This document shows positions 6,629 to 14,342 of a DNA stretch of 64,000 bases, piece after piece (position 1 is the first letter of the stretch; each line of letters begins with the position of its first letter). The stretch spans positions 79,347-143,346 of the forward strand of contig NZ_BEGX01000114.1 in assembly GCF_002583555.1 (NCBI RefSeq), written 5' to 3'. The notes under the pieces are model-generated. The model was not told the DNA's origin, made no database searches, and saw only the letters and a program-made list of their open reading frames with translations. This stretch comes from Pseudonocardia sp. N23 (GTDB lineage Bacteria; Actinomycetota; Actinomycetes; Mycobacteriales; Pseudonocardiaceae). Made by a program: the position numbers and the translations under genes.

Positions 6629-9084
6629 GCGGCTTCACGCGCGCCTTCGCCGACGCCGACCCCGACGACGTCGACTGGCTGGGCGGCAAGGGAAGCGGGC
6701 TCGTGCGGATGACCCGCCAGGGCCTGCGGGTGCCGCCCGGCTACGTGGTCGGCACCGGGGCCTGCCGCGCCTACCTGACATCGGGGACGCTTCCCGACGG
6801 CCTGCTCGACGAGGTGCACACCCGCCTCGCCGCCCTGGAGGCGCAGGCGGGCAAGACCTTCGGCGGCGGTCCGCTCCCGCTGCTGCTGTCGGTGCGGTCC
6901 GGGGCGCCGATCTCGATGCCCGGGATGATGGACACGATCCTCAACCTCGGGCTCGACCGGGGCGCCGCGGTCGCGCTCGCCGAGGCCACCGGGGACAGCC
7001 GGTTCGTCGCCGACGTCGTCGCACGGTTCCACACCATGTACGCCGAGACCGTGCTCGACGCCCTCGACCCCGGCGCAGGCGTCGACGCGCTGGTCGCGGC
7101 CGTCGACCCCGGCGAGGATCCGGGCGCGGTGTACGACCGCGTCTGGGCGGCGTGCGAGGAGACACTGCTCGACGAGACGGTTCCCGCCGACCCCCGTGAG
7201 CAGCTGGCCGGCGCGATCGAGGCCGTGTTCCGTTCCTGGAACACCCGCCGCGCCCGCACCTACCGCGAGTTCCACGGGATCCCGCACGACCTCGGCACCG
7301 CGGTCGTCGTCCAGTCGATGGTGTTCGGCAACCTGTCCGACGACTCCGGCTCCGGCGTGGTGTTCACCCGCGACCCGGTGACGGGTGAACCCGGCCTGTT
7401 CGGCGAGTACCTGGCCCACAGCCAGGGCGAGGACGTCGTTGCCGGCACCCGCACCCCCGACGCGGTCGCCGACGCGCTGGCCCCCGGGCTGCTCGCCGAG
7501 CTGCGGGGGACGGCCGCCGACCTGGAGCGCGCCCAGGGCGACGTGCTCGACATCGAGTTCACCGTCGAACGGTCGACGCTCTACCTCCTGCAGGTGCGCA
7601 GTGCCAAGCGCACGCCCGAGGCCGCCGTCCGGATCGCCGCCGACATGATCACCGAGGGTCTGACGACGTCCGCCGCCGCGCTGCGCGGCGTCTCCGCCGA
7701 ACAGGTCCGGCAGGTGCAGCGACCGGGCTTCGACGACGCCGACGTCGAGGCCGCCAGATCCGCCGGACGGCTGCTGACGAGCGGCATCGGGGCATGTCCC
7801 GGCCAGGTCAGCGGGATCCTGGTGCTCGACCCCGACCGGGCGGGCGAACGGGCTGCCGAGGGCGCCGACGTCGTGCTCGCCCGCACCGTGACCAGCCCGG
7901 CCGACCTGCACGGGATGATCGCCGCGCAGGGCATCGTCACCGCGACGGGCGGCTCGACCAGCCACGCCGCCGTCGTCGCCCGCGCGCTCGGTACCACCTG
8001 CGTCGTCGGCGCCGGGGCGTTGCACGTCGACGAGGCCGCCCGGACCCTCTCGGTGGACGGCCGGACGCTGCGCGAGGGCGACGAGGTCTCGCTCGACGGG
8101 TCCACCGGCGAGCTGTTCGCCGGCCGGTTCGCCGTGTCGACGCCCGCGGCCGCCACCGGCGCGCTGGGCGCGCTGCTGGGTGTCGCGGCCGACGCCGCCG
8201 GTGCGGAGGTCCTCGCCCGGGTCACGCTTCCCTCGGACGTCGCGGTCGCCCGTGAGGCCGGCGCGACCGGCCTGGTCACCGCGGTCGACGACGTGCTCGT
8301 CGCGACCGGGCACCTCGACGGCCTCGTGGCGCACCTGCTCGCCGACGGCGGCAGGCCGGCCGCCCTCGACGGGGTCGCCGACCTCGTCGAGCGCGAGTTC
8401 GCGCCGATCCTGGCCGCGGCGGGCGACGTCGAGATCGGGGTCCGCGCGATCGACCTCGTCGCCGACGAGGCCCGTGAGCTGCTGCAGCAGACCGCCGTCA
8501 CCACCCGGCACCCGGAGCTGACCGTGCCGCTCGGGCGGCCCGCGCTGCTGGAGGCGCAGCTGCGCGGGCTGGCCCGCGCCACCGTGAACGCCGGTGGCGG
8601 GTCTCGGGTCCACCTGGCCGTGCGGCACGTGTCCGATCCCGCCGAGGCCGCCGCCCTGCGCGAGCTGGGCCGCGACACCGGGGTCGGGGTCGGCGCCTAC
8701 CTGACCGGGCCGCGAGCCGCGTTCGCCGCCAAGGAGATCGCAACGGCCGGCGACGTGCTGTGGGTCGAGGTGCGGACGCTGCAGGCCGCCGTGTTCGGCA
8801 TCCCCGCGCGGCACCTGCTCACGGCGGAGCCGCTCGACGACTACGTGCGCCGCGGCCTGCTGTCCTGCGACCCGCGCGTCGCCCTCGACCCGGCCGTCGA
8901 GGACCTGCTCGTGCGGGTCGCCGCCGCGCAGGGTGGGGGCTGCCGGATCGGGATGCGGCTGTCGGGCCGGGTCTCGGAGCAGATGGCCGCGCAGCTGCAC
9001 GGCCTCGGCTTCCGCCGGTTCGCCGTCGACGTCGGCGAGGTCCGCCCGCTGTTGCTCGCGCTGGGCAAGGCCGCGCTGCAGTAA
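6625..9084 (+). CDS. PPDK-like phosphotransferase with a degenerate pyruvate/PEP barrel
   Basis: An 819-residue protein. Residues 1-330 follow pyruvate phosphate dikinase closely: WLGGKGSGLVRM, GLRVPPGY, LSVRSGAPISMPGMMDTILN, VVVQSMVFGN, GSGVVFTRDPVTGE and HSQGEDVVAGTRTP, the ATP-grasp nucleotide domain. The swivel domain (about 385-465) has TATGGSTSHAAVVAR with phospho-His at His447. The C-terminal barrel (about 500-819) is divergent. Where PPDK has GIGLCRTEH there is GLVTAVDD (about 549-556). The Mg-binding Glu of MIEIPRA and the Asn-Asp of GTNDLTQ are not kept (GAYLTGPRA, VEVRTLQA). The C-terminal SCSP cysteine is absent. ATP-dependent His phosphorylation therefore looks intact, but pyruvate is unlikely to be the acceptor. 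The protein is shorter than typical PPDK (about 870-900). Confidence 0.85.
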   Translation: MSGFTRAFADADPDDVDWLGGKGSGLVRMTRQGLRVPPGYVVGTGACRAYLTSGTLPDGLLDEVHTRLAALEAQAGKTFGGGPLPLLLSVRSGAPISMPGMMDTILNLGLDRGAAVALAEATGDSRFVADVVARFHTMYAETVLDALDPGAGVDALVAAVDPGEDPGAVYDRVWAACEETLLDETVPADPREQLAGAIEAVFRSWNTRRARTYREFHGIPHDLGTAVVVQSMVFGNLSDDSGSGVVFTRDPVTGEPGLFGEYLAHSQGEDVVAGTRTPDAVADALAPGLLAELRGTAADLERAQGDVLDIEFTVERSTLYLLQVRSAKRTPEAAVRIAADMITEGLTTSAAALRGVSAEQVRQVQRPGFDDADVEAARSAGRLLTSGIGACPGQVSGILVLDPDRAGERAAEGADVVLARTVTSPADLHGMIAAQGIVTATGGSTSHAAVVARALGTTCVVGAGALHVDEAARTLSVDGRTLREGDEVSLDGSTGELFAGRFAVSTPAAATGALGALLGVAADAAGAEVLARVTLPSDVAVAREAGATGLVTAVDDVLVATGHLDGLVAHLLADGGRPAALDGVADLVEREFAPILAAAGDVEIGVRAIDLVADEARELLQQTAVTTRHPELTVPLGRPALLEAQLRGLARATVNAGGGSRVHLAVRHVSDPAEAAALRELGRDTGVGVGAYLTGPRAAFAAKEIATAGDVLWVEVRTLQAAVFGIPARHLLTAEPLDDYVRRGLLSCDPRVALDPAVEDLLVRVAAAQGGGCRIGMRLSGRVSEQMAAQLHGLGFRRFAVDVGEVRPLLLALGKAALQ

Positions 9085-9114
9085 CCGATGCGCGCACGGG
9101 GACCTGCGAACCCC

Positions 9115-9168
9115 GCGCGCACCCTGACGGTCGTTCCGGACCCTCCGGACGACCGTGAGGTTGCGCGC
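9115..9168. terminator. Long GC-rich hairpin between converging operons
   Basis: ACGGTCGTTCCGGA (9127-9140) pairs with TCCGGACGACCGT (9144-9156) with one bulge, and outer GCGCGC arms (9115-9120, 9163-9168) extend it. It lies between the PPDK-like stop and the converging phosphatase stop, so it probably terminates both. There is no T-run, as is common in actinomycetes. Confidence 0.65.
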
Positions 9169-9198
9169 GGGTCGTTCCTGCCCGGTCTGCCGGACGAG

Positions 9199-9951
9199 TC
9201 AGACACCGGTGAGCAGGCCGCCGCGCAGCCGGGCCAGGTCCTCGTCACCGATGCCGCGCTCGTGGGCCCAGTCCCGGGCACCGCCGAAGCGGGCGTCGAG
9301 CTCGGCGAGGAAGCCGCGGATCGTGTACTCCAGTGCGTCGTAGACCTCGCCGGGGACCGTCGCCATGTGGTCTCGGTAGCGCGGCCAGCCCAGGAACCGC
9401 TCCTTGATCCGTGGCATGTTCGACCCCGACCGCAGGTAGTCGGCGACGACGTCCTCGTCGTCGACGCCGAGCAGCCGCAGCAGCAGCGCGACGACGAGCC
9501 CGGTCCGGTCCTTGCCCGCCGCGCAGTGCAGCAGCACCGGCCGCCCGGCCATGGCCGCGACGATGCGCACGACCGTCGAGAGCACGGAGGTGGGCGACTC
9601 GAGGTGCTCGACGTAGAACCGCAGGCTCTGCTCGTGGGCGGGGAGGTCCGAGACGGGCAGGTCGCGCAGCGGGGCGTTGAGGTAGCTCACCGGCACCTCG
9701 GCCATCGGGCCCCGGCCCTCGGAGACTGCCTCGGACCCGATCCGCAGGTCCACGATGAGCTCCAGTCGCAGCCGTTCGGTGAGGTGGACGACGTCGGCCG
9801 GGGTGAGAGCCTGCAGGGTGTCGCTGCGGAACAGCACACCCGACCGGACGCGCAGGTCCGCACCCGCGCGCAGGCCGCCGAGATCGCGGAAGTTGAACGC
9901 GCCGTCGAGGCCGCCGGGCCCGTCGGTCACCGGGGACGAGGTGTCGGTCAT
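9199..9951 (-). CDS. Tyrosine/serine-type protein phosphatase (DSP-like)
   Basis: A 250-residue protein of the bacterial tyrosine phosphatase family (Y_phosphatase3-like). NFRDLGGL near the N-terminus and the P-loop HCAAGKDRTG (Cys nucleophile, Arg in place) are diagnostic; FRSDTLQALTPADV and the IVDLRIGSE segment with its Asp also fit. Members remove phosphate from phosphotyrosine or from small phosphoesters and phosphoinositides. The ATG overlaps the stop of the upstream HAD hydrolase gene (ATGA), so both are made together. Two phosphatases next to a phosphotransferase operon may mean that a phosphorylated intermediate or side product is handled here; this is inference. An unlinked housekeeping role remains possible. 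Confidence 0.85.
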   Translation of the reverse strand: MTDTSSPVTDGPGGLDGAFNFRDLGGLRAGADLRVRSGVLFRSDTLQALTPADVVHLTERLRLELIVDLRIGSEAVSEGRGPMAEVPVSYLNAPLRDLPVSDLPAHEQSLRFYVEHLESPTSVLSTVVRIVAAMAGRPVLLHCAAGKDRTGLVVALLLRLLGVDDEDVVADYLRSGSNMPRIKERFLGWPRYRDHMATVPGEVYDALEYTIRGFLAELDARFGGARDWAHERGIGDEDLARLRGGLLTGV

Positions 9952-10988
9952 CGGCGCGCCACCCGGCGGACGGCATCGAGCAGTTCGGCATCGGCCACGC
10001 CGGCCGCACGCGCCGCCCTTCCGTCGGGCCGGTGAGCCACCGGACCAGGGGTGGGCGCACGCACAGGGTCGAGCCCGGGCGGCGCCGTCGCAGGGTCCCC
10101 GTGCCGCGCCGGCGCGGGCTCCTGGGCGGGGGCGGGCCGGGCGGCCGCGGACCGGCGGCGCCCGCGGCGTACCTCGGCGGCCCGGGCGCGCCCGCCGTCG
10201 TCCTCGTCCCCTCGCGAGTGGCGATGGTCGCCATGGCGACCATCGCCACTCACAGGGGTCACCGCGCAGGCGCCCGTTGCGGGGTCGGCGGCGGCGCCGC
10301 CCAGCAGGTGGGCGGTGATCTCCTGCGGCCAGAGCGCGACGAACTCCGCGCCGGCCTCGGTCAGCTCCTCGACGCTGTGCATCCCCCACGCCACCCCCAC
10401 CACCCGGATGCCGACCTCCAGCCCGTCGCGGACGTCGCCCGCGGTGTCGGTGACCAGCACGGTCGCGGCCGGGTCGGGCAGCGGGCGCAGGCCCGCCTCG
10501 TCGTAGTCGGCGGCGCAGCGGCGGCCGAAGCCGCTGCCGGGGTCGGCGAGGAACGTCCGGATCGCGGTGCGCTTGTCGGGGGTGACGTCGCCACCGAACA
10601 CGTGCGCGAAGCAGAACGCGAGGTCGTTGGTGGTCAGCACGCGGCGCAGCACCTCCATCGCGTTCGACGACATGACCGCCAGCGTGGAGGTGCTCGCGAG
10701 CCGGCGCACGACGTCGGCGACGCCGGGGACGAGCGGCGGGGTGTACTCGCGGCGCAGCAGGCGCAGGAACTCCTCGCGCACCTGCGCGGCGTGCACGTCG
10801 TCGCGGCACAGCTTCGCGATCGAGTCGTAGATGTTGCCGCGGAACAGGTCGAAATAGCGTTCGGGCTCGTCGACGCCCAGCGCGAAGCGCCGGTTGATCT
10901 TCTCGAAGACCTCCCAGGACGCGATCCGCGTCTGGACGAGCGTGCCGTCCAGGTCGAAGATCACCGCCTGGACCGGCGGGGCACTCAT
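9948..10988 (-). CDS. HAD-family hydrolase with a long low-complexity tail and terminal helix
   Basis: A 346-residue protein. Residues 1-235 are a phosphoglycolate phosphatase-like HAD hydrolase: VIFDLDGTLVQTR (motif I Asp nucleophile), VMSSNAMEVL (motif II), a Lys in DVTPDKRTAI and VTDTAGDV (motif IV). The remaining 110 residues are a His/Arg/Ala/Pro-rich linker ending in GRAARAAGVADAELLDAVRR, a probable amphipathic helix. Such a linker-plus-helix tail resembles BMC encapsulation peptides, although the tail could equally be a read-through artefact. I chose the ATG at 10988, 8 nt after the upstream stop, over one at 11036. A perfect 36-bp palindrome (10216-10251) lies inside the linker-coding part. 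Substrate unknown. Confidence 0.8.
   Translation of the reverse strand: MSAPPVQAVIFDLDGTLVQTRIASWEVFEKINRRFALGVDEPERYFDLFRGNIYDSIAKLCRDDVHAAQVREEFLRLLRREYTPPLVPGVADVVRRLASTSTLAVMSSNAMEVLRRVLTTNDLAFCFAHVFGGDVTPDKRTAIRTFLADPGSGFGRRCAADYDEAGLRPLPDPAATVLVTDTAGDVRDGLEVGIRVVGVAWGMHSVEELTEAGAEFVALWPQEITAHLLGGAAADPATGACAVTPVSGDGRHGDHRHSRGDEDDGGRARAAEVRRGRRRSAAARPAPAQEPAPARHGDPATAPPGLDPVRAPTPGPVAHRPDGRAARAAGVADAELLDAVRRVARR
10216..10251. repeat. Perfect 36-bp palindrome inside the HAD tail
   Basis: The half-site GAGTGGCGATGGTCGCCA (10216-10233) is followed directly by its exact reverse complement. It encodes part of the His/Asp-rich linker of the HAD protein on the minus strand. The sequence looks like a mobile intergenic palindrome that has been captured in frame, or a terminator that the extended reading frame crosses. 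Confidence 0.85.
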
Positions 10989-10995
10989 TGTCGGC

Positions 10996-12003
10996 TCACG
11001 TGCGGGCTGCGGCGGCGTGCACGCGGTCGTAGACACGGCCCAGCTCCCCCATGCCGACGAAGTCCATGCACTCGCCGTACGCGGTCCGGCCGTCGAACGT
11101 CCAGCGCAGCAGGCTGTTGTGCCCGACGACGCCGGGCTGCGACTGCCACGGGAACGTCGTGAGCGCGTCCCCGACGGCGTCCCAGCTGCGGCCCTCGGCG
11201 TCGGTCACGGTGAACTCGACGTGCTCGGGGTACAGCCCCGACCGGGTCGTCTCCCCCGAGCCGGACGCCAGCCCGCGGACGACACCGTTGTCGAGCACGT
11301 AGCCGTGGGTCATGGTCAGCGGGGAGGGGCCGTCGGGGCCGTTGTCGGTGGTGAAGTCGAACAGCGCGTGCACGGCCAGCTCGGGGCCGACGTGGGCGTG
11401 CATCCAGCTCAGCCGCGACGTCTGCCGCTCGGCGCGCACTCCCCAGCTGTGGTCCATCGTGGACACGCAGTCGATCGGGGTGGTCGTCCCGCGCAGCCGG
11501 ATCTCACCTTCGAAGCGGCCCGTCTGGTCGAAGTGCCCGGCGTATGCATGTCCCCAGGTCAGGTCCATGTCGCGGCCCGCGGCCCGAGGGTCCTGGTCGG
11601 GGTCGTTGATGTCGTAGGGCTCCATCAGCGCGGTGTAGCGGAAGTGCAGCTCGAGGTCGGCCGCGGCGTCGGAGTAGTCGACGTCCCAGACCTTGTTGGG
11701 CTCCGAGCAGACGACGCGCAGCCCGTTGGCCAGCGAGTAGTCGCACAGGTTCGACGGCTGCGGGACGACGAGGTGCTCCCACGCGTCCCAGTAGTCGGCC
11801 GCCCACGGCATCGTGACCCGGCGGCTGTTGACCGACACCGTCGACCCGACGACGCCGAGCGGCTCGCGGAACAGGCCGTAGACACCGATGTTGAGCGGTC
11901 GGCCGGTGTCCTGACCCGCGTAGAGGCCGAAGTAGTTCGTCTCGGCCCACAGTGGGTCGTCGCTGGTCGGGGCGTGGAACTGCGCGTCCTCCGGACGGAT
12001 CAC
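10996..12003 (-). CDS. DUF7065/DUF7064-like protein (CrtC/AttH lipocalin-like fold)
   Basis: A 335-residue protein. The conserved CVSTMDHSWGVR motif (Asp-His-Ser-Trp-Gly) and the TWGHAYAGHF segment are typical of a family whose two beta-barrel halves resemble hydroxyneurosporene synthase CrtC and AttH. Members are frequent in actinobacterial and proteobacterial catabolic clusters and have no settled reaction. I chose GTG at 12003 because AGGAGG lies 8 nt upstream; longer versions have no ribosome site. It is the first gene of the minus-strand trio with the HAD hydrolase and phosphatase, and diverges from the shell operon across a 195-bp regulatory gap. Family call moderate, function unknown. 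Confidence 0.7.
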   Translation of the reverse strand: MIRPEDAQFHAPTSDDPLWAETNYFGLYAGQDTGRPLNIGVYGLFREPLGVVGSTVSVNSRRVTMPWAADYWDAWEHLVVPQPSNLCDYSLANGLRVVCSEPNKVWDVDYSDAAADLELHFRYTALMEPYDINDPDQDPRAAGRDMDLTWGHAYAGHFDQTGRFEGEIRLRGTTTPIDCVSTMDHSWGVRAERQTSRLSWMHAHVGPELAVHALFDFTTDNGPDGPSPLTMTHGYVLDNGVVRGLASGSGETTRSGLYPEHVEFTVTDAEGRSWDAVGDALTTFPWQSQPGVVGHNSLLRWTFDGRTAYGECMDFVGMGELGRVYDRVHAAAART

Positions 12004-12100
12004 CGATGAGCCTCCTCGCGCGGGTGCGTCGTGTCCGACCAGTCTGGTCCGTCCCGCACCCGCGGCCAGTACGTCGACGGACAACGGCACCCGGCGACGT

Positions 12101-12115
12101 TGTCCCGGCGGGATA
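12101..12115. promoter_or_regulatory. TGTCCC-N3-GGGATA operator-like site before the shell operon
   Basis: TGTCCCGGCGGGATA is an almost perfect inverted repeat that lies about 85 bp before the BMC-P start. A perfect version of the same motif is found at 20657-20671, before the AcoR-like regulator gene and BMC-H copy 3. It is a candidate binding site for a locus regulator. Confidence 0.55.
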
Positions 12116-12198
12116 GCGCCGCCGCGTGATCGGCCGCCCTACTGTCCGGCCAGCGGAACCGCCCGGTGCGGCCCGCCGACCGACGGAGGTGACCCGGC

Positions 12199-12492
12199 AT
12201 GCAGCTGGCCACGGTGCTGGGCCAGGTCGTCTCGACGGTCAAGGACCCCGGGCTCGAGCGGTTCACCCTGCTGCTCGTGCAGGACGCCGCCGACGTCGAC
12301 CCCGAGCAGACGAGCGGGACGGCCTACGTGGCCGTCGACGTCGTCGGCGCCGGGGTGGGCGAGGTCGTCCTGGTCGCCGCCGGCGGCGCCGCACGGGTCG
12401 CTGCCGGCGCCGACGCCCCGACCGACCGTGCGGTCGTCGCGATCGCGGACACCGTGATCCGGTCGGGGACGGTCACCTACCGCAAGACCTGA
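12199..12492 (+). CDS. BMC-P pentameric vertex protein (EutN/CcmL family)
   Basis: A 97-residue protein of the EutN/CcmL family, whose pentamers cap the vertices of the microcompartment shell. MQLATVLGQVVSTVKDPGLE is the classic N-terminus (xxGxVVxTxKxxxL), followed by LLLVQDAAD, GTAYVAVDVVGAGVGEVVLV and the C-terminal DRAVVAIADTV with the conserved Ile. It starts behind a strong GGAGGTGA site. It is the first gene of the shell operon, with BMC-H copy 2 about 60 nt downstream. It is the only BMC-P in the window; a closed shell needs just 12 pentamers. Confidence 0.95.
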   Translation: MQLATVLGQVVSTVKDPGLERFTLLLVQDAADVDPEQTSGTAYVAVDVVGAGVGEVVLVAAGGAARVAAGADAPTDRAVVAIADTVIRSGTVTYRKT

Positions 12493-12555
12493 CGCCGGCG
12501 GACAGCCCGCTCCGCGCAACACCACGACCTGCACCACCACGACATGGAGGACGAC

Positions 12556-12870
12556 ATGGCGACCACCGCCGCAGGCTCGACGCCGCAGGGCGCCCTGGGC
12601 CTGATCGAGACCAGGGGCCTCGTCGGTGCCATCGAGGCCGCCGACGCGATGGTCAAGGCCGCGAACGTGCAGGTCGTCGGGCACCGCGAGATCGGCGGCG
12701 GCCTGGTGACGGTGATGGTGCGTGGTGATGTCGGCGCGGTGAAGGCCGCCACCGACGCCGGCGCGGTCGCCGCGGGCAAGGCGGGCGAGGTCGTGTCCGT
12801 CCACGTCATTCCGCGCCCCCATGAGGAGACCGAGGGCATCCTCGCCGTCCTCACCCGCCCGAAGAGCTGA
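12556..12870 (+). CDS. BMC-H hexameric shell protein, copy 2
   Basis: A 104-residue BMC-domain protein. GALGLIETRGLVGAIEAADAM, VMVRGDVGAVKAATDAG and SVHVIPRPHEETEGIL cover the whole domain. I chose the ATG at 12556 because the GGAGG at 12546-12550 is well spaced for it; an ATG at 12544 would overlap that site. A 10-residue N-terminal extension (MATTAAGSTP) precedes the domain. Its pore loop reads EIGGGLV, closest to the usual K-x-G-G/S-G loop of metabolite-conducting BMC-H proteins, so this is probably the main facet protein. It is followed by the aldehyde dehydrogenase gene. Confidence 0.95.
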   Translation: MATTAAGSTPQGALGLIETRGLVGAIEAADAMVKAANVQVVGHREIGGGLVTVMVRGDVGAVKAATDAGAVAAGKAGEVVSVHVIPRPHEETEGILAVLTRPKS

Positions 12871-12953
12871 CCCGGCGCACGGGTGCGGGCCACGCGTGAC
12901 GCGGCCCGCCGCCCCGCCGTGCCCGCACGTCCGTCCGACCCCCGAGGTGGGAG

Positions 12954-14342
12954 ATGACCGCAGCACTGGACGCCGACCTGGCCGGCCTCGCGGACGTCCG
13001 CGTGAAGGCCCGGGCCGCGAGGCGCGCGTTCGAGCAGGCCGAGGGCACCGACCAGGACACGCTCGACGGATGGGTGCGGGCGATGGCCCGCGCCGGGACC
13101 GCCGCCGCCGAGGAGCTGGCCCGGCTCGCCGTCGACGAGACCGGCTACGGCGTCTACGAGCACAAGATCCACAAGAACCGCTACAACACCGGCTTCGTCG
13201 CGCGCTGGATGCTGGAGCGCCGGGCGGTCGGGGTCCTGTGGGTCGACGACGAGGCCAGGGTCACCGCGGTCGGCTGCCCGATGGGCGTCATCGCGGGGAT
13301 CATCCCCGTCACCAACCCGACGTCGACGGCGCTGTTCAAGTGCCTGGCCGCGGTGAAGTCGGGCAACGCCGTCGTCCTCGCGCCGCACCCGCGAGCGGCC
13401 CGGTGCACGCTGCGCGCCGCGGAGGTCATGGCCGAGGCCGCGACGAGAGCCGGCGCCCCCGAGGGGCTGATCTCCTGCCTGGAGAACCCGACCCTGCCCG
13501 CGACGGCCGAGCTGATGAGCCGCAAGGAGATCGCCCTCGTCCTGGCGACGGGCGGGCCCGGCATGGTCCGCGCCGCCTACTCCAGCGGGAAGCCGACCAT
13601 CGCGGTCGGCGCCGGGAACGTGCCCGCCTACGTCGGTGCCACGGTCCCCGACGCGGCCGAGGCCGCCGAGATGATCATCACCTCGAAGTCGTTCGACAAC
13701 GGGACCGCCTGCGTCGCCGAGCAGTCCGTCGTCGTCGTCGACGCCGTCGCGCCGGCGTTCCTGGCCGCGTTCGAGGCCCGCGGCGCCTACTGGATGAACG
13801 CCCCGCAGCAGGCCGCGCTGGTGCGGGTGCTGTTCGACGAACGCGGTGCGCTGCGCCCGGACGCGGTCGGGCAGACCGCGATCAGGCTCGCCGAGCTGGC
13901 CGGGTTCGGCGTCCCGTCGACGACGCGGGTACTGGCCTGCGAGCTCGACCGCGTCGGCGCCGAGACCCCGCTGTCGCGGGAGATCCTCGGGCCGGTGCTG
14001 TCGGTCTACCGGGTGCCCGACGCCGGGGCCGGGCTGCGCCGGTGCCGCGAGATCCTCGCGCTCGACGGCGAGGGCCACACCACCGCGGTGCACGCCGCGG
14101 ACCCGGAGGAGATCGCGCCGTTCGGGACGCTGCCGGCGGGACGGATCGTCGTCAACACCCCGGCGCTCTTCGGCGGCATGGGTTTCTCGACGGAGGTCGA
14201 CCCCTCCTTCCAGCTGGGCACCGGCACGTGGAGCGGGTCGATCTGCTCGGACAACGTGACGCCGTTGCACCTGATCAACATCAAGCGGATCGCCCACGAG
14301 GTCCGGCCGTGGCGCACGGTCTACGACCCGGTGGAGCTCTAG
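12954..14342 (+). CDS. CoA-acylating aldehyde dehydrogenase (PduP/EutE/AdhE-N type)
   Basis: A 462-residue protein that would oxidise an aldehyde to its acyl-CoA with NAD and CoA. It has CPMGVIAGIIPVTNPTSTAL, KSGNAVVLAPHPRAA, the glycine-rich VLATGGPGMVRAAYSSGKP, and the catalytic cysteine Cys253 in FDNGTACVAEQS, all typical of the acylating family of BMC aldehyde dehydrogenases. Start ATG at 12954 follows GAGGTGGGAG. The N-terminal 40 residues (LDADLAGLADVRVKARAARR) could include a targeting helix. It overlaps the EutJ-like gene. This is the core enzyme that defines the locus as an aldehyde-processing metabolosome; chain length of the aldehyde is not predictable here. Confidence 0.92.
   Translation: MTAALDADLAGLADVRVKARAARRAFEQAEGTDQDTLDGWVRAMARAGTAAAEELARLAVDETGYGVYEHKIHKNRYNTGFVARWMLERRAVGVLWVDDEARVTAVGCPMGVIAGIIPVTNPTSTALFKCLAAVKSGNAVVLAPHPRAARCTLRAAEVMAEAATRAGAPEGLISCLENPTLPATAELMSRKEIALVLATGGPGMVRAAYSSGKPTIAVGAGNVPAYVGATVPDAAEAAEMIITSKSFDNGTACVAEQSVVVVDAVAPAFLAAFEARGAYWMNAPQQAALVRVLFDERGALRPDAVGQTAIRLAELAGFGVPSTTRVLACELDRVGAETPLSREILGPVLSVYRVPDAGAGLRRCREILALDGEGHTTAVHAADPEEIAPFGTLPAGRIVVNTPALFGGMGFSTEVDPSFQLGTGTWSGSICSDNVTPLHLINIKRIAHEVRPWRTVYDPVEL

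Noticed and set aside
6625..9084. Rifampicin phosphotransferase (Rph), considered because rox and an RAE are in the window
   Set aside because: Domain order is that of PPDK (ATP-grasp, swivel, barrel) with the phospho-His in the middle, not at the C-terminus as in Rph, and no RAE lies upstream.
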